7,682 bases of DNA from Oscillospiraceae bacterium (GCA_028706415.1 JAQWBK010000072.1:1-7682), one strand, 5' to 3'. Positions 1 to 5,961 are shown, counted from the stretch's first letter. The notes: a model not told the origin generated them from the letters alone. Numbers and translations: made by a program.

Positions 1-26
1 GCATCCACGCCCTGAAAAGTTGTCAT
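1..26 (-). CDS. Possible 5' end of a minus-strand gene (partial, unidentified)
   Basis: Reading the minus strand from position 26 gives ATG followed by seven more open codons (MTTFQGVD) before the window edge. A purine-rich GGAGAAGGG lies about 8 bases upstream of this ATG on the minus strand, a fair ribosome binding site. An in-frame ATG at 50-48 would add eight residues but has no clear Shine-Dalgarno site. Eight codons are too few to identify a product. If real, it is divergent from the DUF177-rpmF unit. The call rests only on the start codon and its RBS; it could be chance. Confidence 0.3.
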
Positions 27-63
27 AGCTTTTTCCCTTCTCCGCCGCATAATATAAGCCAAA

Positions 64-127
64 CCTGCCCGCAGCGGGGCGCAGGCTATGGAATTATGTA
101 ACTCAACCTCCCTCGGCTGAAAGCCGA
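64..127. other. Pair of small hairpins in a gene-free stretch
   Basis: Positions 27-471 (about 450 bases) contain no convincing coding region. Two compact hairpins occur in the first part. CCTGC at 64-68 pairs with GCAGG at 81-85 around a GC-rich interior that can pair further. TCGGCT at 113-118 pairs perfectly with AGCCGA at 122-127 across a 3-base GAA loop. Neither is followed by a convincing T-tract on the plus strand. They may belong to the leader of the putative minus-strand gene or be further parts of the repeat cluster that follows. The pairing is visible directly; function is unknown. Confidence 0.45.
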
Positions 128-171
128 CTAAAGTTCTTTACTAACCTTTGTGCGCCAGCTGTCATCCGAAC

Positions 172-366
172 GTTTAAAACCTACGCTTCCAAAGGGCGCG
201 AAGAATTTTTCGGTCAACACCGTCTCATACTAATCTCAAATAAAAGGATCGATAAAATTGTCGCTCAAGGCGCGTTCTTCTTTAAAGAACGCATCACTCC
301 ATTTTACCGGCTTTTATTATTGAGATTAGTCTCAAATTCTTCGCCTGGAAGGCGAAGGTTTTAAAC
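172..366. repeat. 195-bp nested palindromic element
   Basis: The two ends are inverted copies. The left arm starts GTTTAAAACCTACGC at 172 and runs to GAAGAATTT near 208. The right arm, 334-366, read on the minus strand, starts GTTTAAAACCTTCGC and also reaches GAAGAATTT. Inside lies a second inverted repeat (227-247 against 309-332). At the centre GCGTTCTT (272-279) pairs with AAGAACGC (285-292) around a 5-base loop. The left arm also contains a small extra hairpin, CGGT/ACCG near 211-222. The whole unit could fold into a long branched stem as RNA or a cruciform as DNA. It has no coding capacity. It probably is a small non-autonomous repeat element, or one element inserted in another, ending about 105 bases before the rpmF-unit promoter. 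Confidence 0.8.
227..332. repeat. Inner copy of the ATACT/TCTCAA terminal-inverted-repeat family
   Basis: The left end (227-247) reads ATACTAATCTCAAATAAAAG and onward. The right end on the minus strand (332-309) reads AGACTAATCTCAATAATAAA and onward. After the ends the arms continue to match weakly through a TAAAAT block (253-258 against 301-306). The left end agrees with the left end of the separate element at 7280 in 18 of 21 positions, so both seem to belong to one repeat family, although their interiors differ. It sits inside the larger palindrome at 172-366, which suggests either nesting or a longer variant of the element. No target-site duplication is obvious. Confidence 0.65.
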
Positions 367-367
367 C

Positions 368-386
368 AATAGTTGAGACAATAAAA
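368..386 (-). repeat. 19-bp inverted match to the repeat end at 1285-1303
   Basis: The 19 bases here, centred on AGTTGAGACAATA, are the exact reverse complement of positions 1285-1303, next to the rpmF terminator. The segment abuts the right edge of the 172-366 palindrome. A further ATACTAAC-like motif on the minus strand (396-389) resembles the outer tip of the family. It is probably a fragment of one arm of the same repeat family. Together the two 19-bp copies flank the promoter-DUF177-rpmF unit in opposite orientation. Confidence 0.6.
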
Positions 387-420
387 CCGTTAGTATCAAT
401 CTATGCTGATTATTCGCCGG

Positions 421-448
421 GGGTGTTTGTCCGGCCGAACCCCGTTTT
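421..448 (+). terminator. Terminator-like hairpin upstream of the rpmF-unit promoter
   Basis: GGG at 421-423 pairs with CCC at 441-443. After a one-base bulge, GTTTG at 425-429 pairs with CGAAC at 436-440 (one G-U pair) around a 6-base loop. TTTT follows at 445-448. The stem is moderate and the U-tract short. It may end transcription entering from the left and insulate the promoter at 471. No plus-strand gene is visible upstream within the window, so the assignment is tentative. Confidence 0.35.
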
Positions 449-470
449 AAAGAAGAGGAATAAATTTTGC

Positions 471-499
471 TTGACAAACTAGGGGCTACTCTATATAAT
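471..499 (+). promoter_or_regulatory. Consensus sigma-A promoter for DUF177-rpmF
   Basis: TTGACA at 471-476 and TATAAT at 494-499 are both perfect matches to the housekeeping hexamers, separated by exactly 17 bases. The predicted transcription start, near 506, leaves a leader of only about 20 bases before the DUF177 ATG at 526. That suits constitutive, strong expression of a ribosomal-protein unit. No operator or riboswitch fits in so short a leader. Confidence 0.92.
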
Positions 500-515
500 A
501 TTGAACGTGACACTT

Positions 516-522
516 GAGGTGG
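516..522 (+). promoter_or_regulatory. Ribosome binding site deciding the DUF177 start
   Basis: GAGGTGG lies 3 bases before the ATG at 526. It favours that ATG over an in-frame TTG at 514, which overlaps the RBS itself and would add only four residues not expected in the family. Confidence 0.7.
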
Positions 523-525
523 AGT

Positions 526-1026
526 ATGTTTTTAAATCTTAAACAGCTGTTCACGGGTGAAAGGGATTCCCTTCCGGTGGACTGCACGCTGGATTTTTCT
601 GAGCTTGAGTATATGAATAACCACCCTTTCATGCATCCTGTTCGGGTGAGCGGTGATGTTTCGGTTATTGCAGAGGTTGTAACCCTTGATGCCGTGGCGG
701 ATTTTATACACGACTGCAAATGTGATCGCTGCCTTGCCGAAATCCATAAACCGGTGCAAATACCGATAAAGCATGTTTTGGTGACCATTGATACCCAGGA
801 TAATGACAACGACATTGTGTTGGTTAAAAATTATCTTCTCCCCCTAGACGATTTGGTGCGGGAGGATCTGATTTTAAGCCTACCCTCAAAAAACCTCTGT
901 CGGGAGGATTGCCACGGGCTTTGCCCGGGTTGCGGCAAGGAGCTGACAGACGGCCCTTGTGGTTGCACCAGCAAAACCATCGATCCCCGACTTGAAATCC
1001 TCAGACAATTGACAGAATCGGAATAG
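526..1026 (+). CDS. yceD: DUF177 / YceD-family metal-binding protein (large-subunit biogenesis)
   Basis: A 166-residue cytosolic protein, close to the usual length of about 170 for this family (YceD in E. coli, YlbN in Bacillus). Two cysteine clusters are typical: C64-x-C66-x2-C69 in the middle, and C125-x3-C129-x3-C133-x2-C136 followed by C145-x-C147 near the C-terminus, the latter in the family signature C-x-GLCPGCG. These probably bind zinc. The family is linked to 23S rRNA or 50S subunit maturation and is nearly always encoded just before rpmF. Here the stop is 19 bases before the rpmF start and both share the promoter at 471-499. The start at 526 is chosen from the RBS and the family N-terminus; an upstream TTG at 514 is less likely. 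Family assignment is firm; the precise molecular role is not settled. Confidence 0.9.
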   Translation: MFLNLKQLFTGERDSLPVDCTLDFSELEYMNNHPFMHPVRVSGDVSVIAEVVTLDAVADFIHDCKCDRCLAEIHKPVQIPIKHVLVTIDTQDNDNDIVLVKNYLLPLDDLVREDLILSLPSKNLCREDCHGLCPGCGKELTDGPCGCTSKTIDPRLEILRQLTESE

Positions 1027-1030
1027 AATT

Positions 1031-1039
1031 AAGGAGGTG
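1031..1039 (+). promoter_or_regulatory. Strong Shine-Dalgarno site of rpmF
   Basis: AAGGAGGTG is a near-perfect anti-16S match 6 bases before the ATG at 1046. It rules out the in-frame GTG at 1037, which lies inside the site, and gives L32 its conserved MAVPKRK start. Confidence 0.9.
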
Positions 1040-1045
1040 CTGACC

Positions 1046-1228
1046 ATGGCGGTACCCAAAAGAAAATCATCCAAAGCCCGGCGTGATAAAAGGCGCTCTA
1101 ATTTATGGAAGCTTGATGTACCTGCACTGATGAAATGCCCCAAATGCGGCGAGTTTAAGCGGACACACCGTCTTTGCGGAAGTTGCGGTTATTATAATGG
1201 CCGGATGATTGTAAAAAAGGAAGCATAA
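1046..1228 (+). CDS. rpmF: 50S ribosomal protein L32 (bL32), zinc-ribbon form
   Basis: A 60-residue basic protein beginning MAVPKRKSSKARRDKRR, the conserved N-terminal tail of bL32 that reaches into the large subunit near the peptidyl-transferase region. C31-x2-C34 and C44-x2-C47 form an intact zinc ribbon, so this is the zinc-containing (C+) version rather than a cysteine-free zinc-independent paralogue. Length matches the family (about 55-60). It is the second gene of the DUF177-rpmF unit and is followed after 31 bases by an intrinsic terminator. In many Firmicutes rpmF is followed by plsX or fapR; here it is not, which separates L32 from lipid-synthesis transcription. Confidence 0.97.
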   Translation: MAVPKRKSSKARRDKRRSNLWKLDVPALMKCPKCGEFKRTHRLCGSCGYYNGRMIVKKEA

Positions 1229-1259
1229 CACTTGAAAAAGCGTTTAACTTTCGGTAAAT

Positions 1260-1291
1260 TAGAGAGGGAGGGATCCTTCTCTATTTTTATT
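1260..1291 (+). terminator. Intrinsic terminator after rpmF
   Basis: A 9-bp stem (TAGAGAGGG at 1260-1268 against CCTTCTCTA at 1275-1283, one G-U pair) closes a 6-base loop and is followed directly by TTTTTATT (1284-1291). This is a good rho-independent terminator that ends the DUF177-rpmF unit. Its U-tract overlaps the start of a dispersed-repeat end (1285-1321). Confidence 0.85.
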
Positions 1292-1321
1292 GTCTCAACT
1301 ATTACTTGAGAACAGCATAAG
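1285..1321 (-). repeat. Short hairpin made of two abutting repeat ends
   Basis: Positions 1289-1321 match the reverse complement of 7277-7309, the left end of the element at 7280, in 27 of 33 positions, including an unbroken TTGAGAACAG. The segment also forms its own hairpin: TCTCAA at 1293-1298 pairs with TTGAGA at 1306-1311. It seems to be one arm of the family, or a collapsed element retaining only its ends. It fills the gap between the rpmF terminator and the DUF512 gene. No consensus promoter for the DUF512 gene was recognised in or around it. Confidence 0.7.
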
Positions 1322-1354
1322 TTCAAGTGGAATTTCAAACGGGGGTGGGCCGAA

Positions 1355-2650
1355 ATGGGCGTTTTGATATCGGGGGTTGAGCCGAACAGTCGGGCGGCGC
1401 ATCTGGGCATCCTGCCCGGCGATATGCTGATGAAAATTAACGGGCATGATATTGAGGATGTGCTTGACTATCGGTTTTATATGACCGAAGAGGAGCTGCA
1501 ATTATCCCTTGTCCGCTCGGGTAAAGCATTTTCCCACCGTATTCACAAACGGCTGGATGAAGATACCGGACTGGAATTTGAAACATATCTGATGGATAAG
1601 CAGCATTCCTGCCGTAACAAGTGTATCTTCTGCTTTATCGATCAGCTTCCCGAGGGGATGCGCGACTCCCTTTATTTCAAGGATGATGACAGCCGGCTGT
1701 CTTTTTTGTTCGGCAATTATATTACCCTCACCAACCTGACCGAGCATGAGACCCAGCGGATTATTTCCATGCATATAAGTCCGATAAATATATCGGTTCA
1801 TACCACAAACCCCGATTTGCGCTGCAAAATGATGAATAACCGTTTTGCAGGTGAGAGTCTTTCGGTTTTGCAGAGGCTTGCTCAGGCGGGTATTCGTATG
1901 CATTGCCAGCTGGTGCTCTGCCCCGAAATAAACGACCGGGAGGAACTGGACCGCACCATGAATGACCTTGGGCAGCTTGTCCCCATGCTGGAGAGCGTTG
2001 ACGGCGTGCCGGTGGGGATTACCCGCCACCGCCAGGGGTTAACCCCCCTTCGCCCCTATACTCAGCAGGAAGCCGCTGATGTTGTTCGGAAGATGGAAGC
2101 CATGGGCGATTTGATGATGGAGCGGCATGGAATACGGGTGTTCTACCCTGCGGACGAGTTTTATCTAAAAGCGGAGATACCCCTGCCGGGAGACGAATTT
2201 TACGGGGATTATTTGCAGCTTGAAAATGGTGTCGGGCTTATGGCCCTTCTGAATTCACAGTTTGACCAAGCGCTGGAAGACTGTACCCAAAAGCCGAGCG
2301 GGAGCCGGATCACATTGGCAACCGGAACGGCTGCCGCCCCCTTTATTCAAGGGCTGGTTGAGCGAGCAAAAGCCAAATGGAGAATGCTTAATGCCGAGGT
2401 TGTTCCGGTTGTAAACAGCTTTTTTGGTGATACTATCGATGTTGCGGGGCTGGTGATCGGAGGGGATTTAATTAATCAGTTGAAAGGAAAGACGGGAGCT
2501 ATTCTTCTTATTCCCACCGTAATGCTTAGGCGGGAGGGGGATTTATTCCTCGACGGAATATCGGTAGAGCAGGCCGAGAGCGCCCTTGGCGTTCGCATTA
2601 TCCCCGTACAAGTTGACGGAGAAGAACTGGTAAACGCCCTGCTGTTATAA
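1355..2650 (+). CDS. DUF512 protein: PDZ-like plus radical-SAM-like Fe-S enzyme
   Basis: A 431-residue protein. Residues 1-57 form a PDZ-like domain (PNSRAAHLGILPGDMLMKING). Residues 86-93 hold C86-x3-C90-x2-C93 within CRNKCIFCFIDQ, a radical-SAM-type cluster motif likely to bind a [4Fe-4S] centre. The C-terminal half carries the DUF512 region, including YPADEFYL (about 265-275) and a glycine-rich terminus (VIGGDLI). The length is normal and all three motif cysteines are present. The ATG at 1355 has a GGGGGTGGG site 5 bases upstream and gives the family N-terminus. The family is widespread in Clostridia and cyanobacteria and its substrate is not established. It is regularly encoded beside der, as here (137-base gap), which suggests a role tied to ribosome maturation or RNA/protein modification; that is inference from context. 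The organism's need for an oxygen-sensitive cluster fits an anaerobe. Confidence 0.88.
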   Translation: MGVLISGVEPNSRAAHLGILPGDMLMKINGHDIEDVLDYRFYMTEEELQLSLVRSGKAFSHRIHKRLDEDTGLEFETYLMDKQHSCRNKCIFCFIDQLPEGMRDSLYFKDDDSRLSFLFGNYITLTNLTEHETQRIISMHISPINISVHTTNPDLRCKMMNNRFAGESLSVLQRLAQAGIRMHCQLVLCPEINDREELDRTMNDLGQLVPMLESVDGVPVGITRHRQGLTPLRPYTQQEAADVVRKMEAMGDLMMERHGIRVFYPADEFYLKAEIPLPGDEFYGDYLQLENGVGLMALLNSQFDQALEDCTQKPSGSRITLATGTAAAPFIQGLVERAKAKWRMLNAEVVPVVNSFFGDTIDVAGLVIGGDLINQLKGKTGAILLIPTVMLRREGDLFLDGISVEQAESALGVRIIPVQVDGEELVNALLL

Positions 2651-2683
2651 TTAACCCCAAGTCTTTCTATCAGCAAAGAAAAG

Positions 2684-2704
2684 CCTCCCTGCGAGCGAGG
2701 GGGG
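2684..2704. other. GC-rich hairpin between the DUF512 gene and der
   Basis: CCTCCCT (2684-2690) pairs with AGGGGGG (2698-2704; one G-U pair) around a 7-base loop. On the plus strand it is followed by GTGAGCATAA, not a T-tract, so it is a poor terminator in that direction. On the minus strand it would be followed by CTTTTCTTT, but no minus-strand gene ends here. It may attenuate read-through or stabilise the 3' end of the DUF512 mRNA. Confidence 0.4.
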
Positions 2705-2725
2705 GTGAGCATAATATAAATTTGG

Positions 2726-2754
2726 TTGTAAACAAATGCCATTCAGGTTATACT
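2726..2754 (+). promoter_or_regulatory. Probable sigma-A promoter for der-plsY-gpsA
   Basis: TTGTAA (2726-2731, 4 of 6 consensus) and TATACT (2749-2754, 5 of 6) are spaced by exactly 17 bases. The start would fall near 2761, about 27 bases before der. With the hairpin at 2684-2704 just upstream, this suggests der and the two lipid genes can be transcribed independently of the DUF512 gene. Confidence 0.6.
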
Positions 2755-2787
2755 GTTGGTGTTGATTGTAGAGGAAGGTGATGGAGA

Positions 2788-4116
2788 ATGTCTAAGGCTG
2801 TTGTTGCCCTTGTTGGACGGCCTAATGTGGGTAAATCCACCCTGTTTAACAAACTTATCGGGCAGCGCCTTTCGATTGTAGAGGACACCCCCGGGGTTAC
2901 ACGGGATAGGATATTTGCACCCTGTGAATGGTGCGGGCGGCGGTTCATGCTGGCGGATACCGGCGGAATCGAGCCTTTTTCGGATGATGTTATTTTGTCG
3001 CATATGCGCCGGCAGGCACAGCTTGCCATTGAACAGGCGGATGTGATTGTTCTGGTTACCGATATCAAGGCGGGGGTTACCGCCAACGATTTGGATGTTG
3101 CCTCCATGCTCTTGAAAAGCGGTAAACCTATTGTGTTATGTGTTAATAAATGTGACCATGTGGGCAATCCGACGGCGGATTTTTATGAGTTTTATAATCT
3201 GGGTCTGGGGGATCCCATGCCTGTCTCCTCGGTTCATGGACACGGAACCGGCGATTTGCTGGATGCGGTGTGCGCACTGCTACCCGAGGGGCAGGAGCAG
3301 GATGAAGATACCGATATTATCAAGGTGGCGGTAATCGGCAAGCCCAACGCAGGCAAATCCTCACTTGTGAATTTTATTGCAGGAGAGGAACGCGCCATTG
3401 TTTCGGATATTGCCGGCACCACCCGAGATGCCATTGACACCGAAATTCATAATGAATACGGGGATTTCATATTTATAGATACCGCCGGACTTCGCCGCCA
3501 GAGTCGGGTGGATAACCCTATCGAAAAGTACAGCGTGCTGCGTGCCGAAATTGCGGTTGAACGCGCAGATGTATGTGTTATTATGGTAGATGCCACCGAG
3601 GGCTTTACCGAGCAGGACAGTAAGGTTGCCGGAATTGCACACGGAAACGGCAAGGCGTGTATTATCGCGGTAAATAAATGGGATGCCATCGAAAAAGACG
3701 GCAAAACCATGGATCAAATGCGCAAAGCCCTTATGCAGGATTTTTCCTTTATGTCCTATGCTCCGTTTGTTTTTATATCGGCAAAGACCGGACAGCGGGT
3801 TGATCGGCTGTTTGAGCTTATTAAATATGTTTCACAGCAGCACTCGATGCGCATTTCAACAGGTATGCTCAATGATGTGCTGGCGGCCGCCACCAGTCGG
3901 GTTCAACCCCCGACCGATAAAGGCAAACGGCTCAAGATTTTTTATATTACCCAGCCGTCCACCCGCCCCCCCACCTTTGTATGCTTTGTCAACCGTGCCG
4001 AGCTGTTTCATTTTTCGTATCAGCGCTATATAGAAAATCAAATTCGTGAAACCTTTGGACTTGAAGGAACTCCGATGCGTATGATAGTAAGGGAACGCGG
4101 CGAAGGCTCGAAATAG
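2788..4116 (+). CDS. der: Ribosome-biogenesis GTPase Der (EngA)
   Basis: A 442-residue cytosolic GTPase with the tandem G-domain plus KH architecture found only in Der. In G domain 1 the P-loop GRPNVGKS is at 10-17, DTGG at 57-60 and NKCD at 120-123. In G domain 2 GKPNAGKS is at 184-191, GTTRD at 210-214, DTAG at 231-234 and NKWD at 296-299. The C-terminal KH-like domain is about 350-442. All nucleotide-binding motifs are intact and the length is standard (about 435-490). Der acts in late assembly of the 50S subunit and is usually essential. The ATG at 2788 has a GAGGAAGGTG site about 7 bases upstream; an ATG at 2781 is out of frame and closes at once. It probably heads an operon with plsY (27-base gap) and gpsA. 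Confidence 0.98.
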   Translation: MSKAVVALVGRPNVGKSTLFNKLIGQRLSIVEDTPGVTRDRIFAPCEWCGRRFMLADTGGIEPFSDDVILSHMRRQAQLAIEQADVIVLVTDIKAGVTANDLDVASMLLKSGKPIVLCVNKCDHVGNPTADFYEFYNLGLGDPMPVSSVHGHGTGDLLDAVCALLPEGQEQDEDTDIIKVAVIGKPNAGKSSLVNFIAGEERAIVSDIAGTTRDAIDTEIHNEYGDFIFIDTAGLRRQSRVDNPIEKYSVLRAEIAVERADVCVIMVDATEGFTEQDSKVAGIAHGNGKACIIAVNKWDAIEKDGKTMDQMRKALMQDFSFMSYAPFVFISAKTGQRVDRLFELIKYVSQQHSMRISTGMLNDVLAAATSRVQPPTDKGKRLKIFYITQPSTRPPTFVCFVNRAELFHFSYQRYIENQIRETFGLEGTPMRMIVRERGEGSK

Positions 4117-4143
4117 TAATTTATCCGAAGGGAAGAACGCCCC

Positions 4144-4839
4144 ATGCTAAAACAAATGATTGAATTTTTAATCAATTGCTGGCCGTCACTGATTTTGACC
4201 GCCTTGGCCGCCTATCTTCTGGGCAGTTTAAATTCGGCAATTATAGTTACAAAACTGTTTTCGCACTCCGATATTCGTGACAGCGGTAGCGGTAATGCCG
4301 GGGCAACCAATGTGCTGCGCTCCCAGGGCAAGCTACCCGCCCTTTTCACCACGGTGGGGGATCTTGGCAAAAGCATGGCTGCGGTTTTTATCGGCGGGCT
4401 GTTGGTATCCGGGCTTAACAGCAGCTACACCGGCGGCAGCATGAAATTTGTGCTGGTGGGGAAATTCCTTGCCGGTCTTTTTTGCATAATCGGGCATTTA
4501 TATCCGCTGTATTTCGGGTTTCGCGGCGGTAAAGGGGTTTTGACCACCCTTGGAATGATGTTGATTCTAGATTGGCGGGTAGCCCTTATCTGCTTGGCCG
4601 TTTTTACAGCCATGGTGCTTATCTTCAAGATGGTGTCTCTGGGCTCGATATGCGCCGGTATCACGCTGCCGATATTGACCGGCATATTCGGCCGACTGGT
4701 TGACGGCAACTCTGCCGCCACGGTCCTGTTTTGTATAGCCATGACCACCGCCATTGCGCTAATTCTGATTTTTAAGCATATTCCGAACATTAAGCGCATC
4801 ATTAAGGGTACCGAAAGCAAGATAGGATCTAAAAAATGA
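4144..4839 (+). CDS. plsY: Acyl-phosphate:glycerol-3-phosphate acyltransferase PlsY
   Basis: A 231-residue polytopic membrane protein with several hydrophobic segments (about 13-38, 70-90, 103-122, 134-160, 165-185 and 192-211). It carries the three PlsY motifs: LGSLNSA at 26-32, GSGNAGATN at 48-56, and GHLYPLYF followed by the GGKG segment at 117-132. The C-terminal KHIPNIKRIIKGTESKIG is also typical. It transfers the acyl group of acyl-phosphate (made by PlsX) to position 1 of glycerol-3-phosphate, giving lysophosphatidate at the cytoplasmic membrane. It is slightly longer than most members (about 190-220), with extra residues between the second and third segments (about 88-102). It lies between der and gpsA, whose product supplies its substrate. 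An AAGGGAAG site about 8 bases upstream supports the ATG at 4144. plsX is not in the window. Confidence 0.97.
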   Translation: MLKQMIEFLINCWPSLILTALAAYLLGSLNSAIIVTKLFSHSDIRDSGSGNAGATNVLRSQGKLPALFTTVGDLGKSMAAVFIGGLLVSGLNSSYTGGSMKFVLVGKFLAGLFCIIGHLYPLYFGFRGGKGVLTTLGMMLILDWRVALICLAVFTAMVLIFKMVSLGSICAGITLPILTGIFGRLVDGNSAATVLFCIAMTTAIALILIFKHIPNIKRIIKGTESKIGSKK

Positions 4840-4887
4840 AGGTTCTTGTCATGTGCTGAGTAATATTTTTTTGAAAGGGATGTATGC

Positions 4888-5901
4888 ATGGAATTGAAAA
4901 GCTCAATTTCTGTTCTGGGCGCCGGAGGCTGGGGAACGGCTCTGGCAATAATGGCACGGAAATACGGCAATAATGTAACCCTTTGGTCCCCGTTTAAAGA
5001 GGAAATTAACGGCATACTGCGCTTCGGAGAGAACAGGAAGCTGCTTCCCGGAGTGCCTGTACCTCCCGAAATATGTCTTACAACCGACCCCCAAGAAGCG
5101 GCACAAGCCGAATTAATTATTTTTGCGGTTCCCTCCTTTGCAGTCGCCAGTACCGCAAAGCTGATTGCCGATATTATTAAGCCCGGCACCCTTGTTGCAA
5201 ATGCCGGCAAGGGGCTTGAAACCGGAACCCATCGCCGTTTTACCGAGGTTCTGGCCGAGCTGCTGCCTACAGCCCGGGTGGTTGCCCTTTCCGGCCCCTC
5301 CCACGCCGAGGAGGTTTCGAGAGATATTCCCACAACCATTATCAGTGCTTCTAAGGATGTTGAGGCGGCCGAGCGTGTTCAGGAGCTGCTTATGAATCCG
5401 AATTTTCGTATTTATGTAAACACCGATGTTGTGGGGGTTGAACTGGGCGGTGCGCTGAAAAATGTGATTGCCCTGTCCGCCGGAATTTGCGACGGGCTGG
5501 GGATGGGAGATAATACAAAAGCGGCTTTGATGACACGCGGGCTTGCCGAAATTGCAAGACTGGGGGTCAAGATGGGGGCGCGCTCTGCAACCTTTGCCGG
5601 ACTTTCGGGTATGGGGGATTTGATTGTTACCTGCGGAAGCCTGCATTCCCGCAACCGCCGTGCCGGAATGCTGATAGGGCAGGGGCATTCTCCCGAGGAG
5701 GCTGTCCGCCTTGTGGGGACGGTCGAGGGCTATCATGCCGCACTTGCCGGATGGGAGCTTGCCCATGCGGTTGGAATAGAGATGCCCATAATCGAGCAGT
5801 GCCGCGGGGTATGCTATAACGGTGAATCTGCAAGGGAGGCAATCAGTGCCTTGATGCAGCGCCCCCGCCGCCATGAATCCGAAAATCAGTGGGTTTTATA
5901 A
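4888..5901 (+). CDS. gpsA: NAD(P)-dependent glycerol-3-phosphate dehydrogenase
   Basis: A 337-residue cytosolic enzyme that reduces dihydroxyacetone phosphate to sn-glycerol-3-phosphate, the backbone for phospholipids. The N-terminal Rossmann motif GAGGWG is at 11-16. NAGKGL at 105-110 contains substrate-binding K108. GPSHAEEV is at 136-143. GGALKNVIAL contains the catalytic lysine K191. GLSGMGDL contains D244, and RNRR at 255-258 completes the substrate site. Length is standard. The gene begins 48 bases after plsY, with GAAAGGGA 7 bases before the ATG; an ATG at 4880 is out of frame. The GpsA-PlsY pairing puts two consecutive steps of phosphatidate synthesis in one transcript. A weak hairpin and a strong terminator follow. 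Confidence 0.98.
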   Translation: MELKSSISVLGAGGWGTALAIMARKYGNNVTLWSPFKEEINGILRFGENRKLLPGVPVPPEICLTTDPQEAAQAELIIFAVPSFAVASTAKLIADIIKPGTLVANAGKGLETGTHRRFTEVLAELLPTARVVALSGPSHAEEVSRDIPTTIISASKDVEAAERVQELLMNPNFRIYVNTDVVGVELGGALKNVIALSAGICDGLGMGDNTKAALMTRGLAEIARLGVKMGARSATFAGLSGMGDLIVTCGSLHSRNRRAGMLIGQGHSPEEAVRLVGTVEGYHAALAGWELAHAVGIEMPIIEQCRGVCYNGESAREAISALMQRPRRHESENQWVL

Positions 5902-5948
5902 AACATCCTCGCAAAGACAGGATGATTTTTATCAGGGATTAGTATTAG
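5901..5948 (-). repeat. Single degenerate arm of the palindromic repeat family at the gpsA 3' end
   Basis: AAACATCCTCGCAAA (5901-5915) is the exact reverse complement of 7311-7325 in the left arm of the 7280 element. From 5911 to 5947 the sequence also matches 7403-7439, the right arm, at 25 of 37 ungapped positions, including GCAAAGA, TGATTTTTA and GTAT. Because the arms of that element are inverted copies of each other, this is one arm joined directly to the gpsA stop codon. No second arm is visible. Confidence 0.6.
5904..5930 (+). terminator. Weak terminator directly after gpsA
   Basis: CATCCT (5904-5909) pairs with AGGATG (5919-5924) around a 9-base loop and is followed by ATTTTT (5925-5930). 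The stem is only 6 bp, so termination may be partial. It lies within the repeat arm at 5901-5948. Confidence 0.5.
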
Positions 5949-5961
5949 TATAATTAAAGAA

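Noticed and set aside
27..470. CRISPR array, riboswitch or tRNA in the structured upstream region
   Set aside because: The repeats are inverted rather than regularly spaced direct repeats, no cloverleaf or known riboswitch core was recognised, and the predicted leader after the promoter is only about 20 bases.
514..525. Upstream TTG start for DUF177
   Set aside because: It overlaps the Shine-Dalgarno region and adds four residues; the ATG at 526 fits the RBS and the family N-terminus.
1037..1045. Upstream GTG start for rpmF
   Set aside because: It falls within the AAGGAGGTG ribosome binding site; L32 proteins start MAVPKR, as given by the ATG at 1046.
1502..2029. Minus-strand open frame inside the DUF512 gene (175 codons)
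   Set aside because: It lies entirely within a recognised family member and has no RBS or domain signal.
2681..2704. Minus-strand intrinsic terminator (hairpin plus CTTTTCTTT)
   Set aside because: No minus-strand gene ends here, so the hairpin is listed only as a structure of unknown role.
4425..5339. Long minus-strand open frame antisense to plsY and gpsA (304 codons)
   Set aside because: It overlaps two well-identified genes, has Ser/Arg/Thr-rich composition with no motif, and spans their intergenic gap with no RBS; it is a shadow of plus-strand coding.
5113..5874. Minus-strand open frame antisense to gpsA (253 codons)
   Set aside because: It lies entirely inside gpsA, whose motifs are intact, and its composition (Gly/His/Asn-rich) is that of an antisense shadow.
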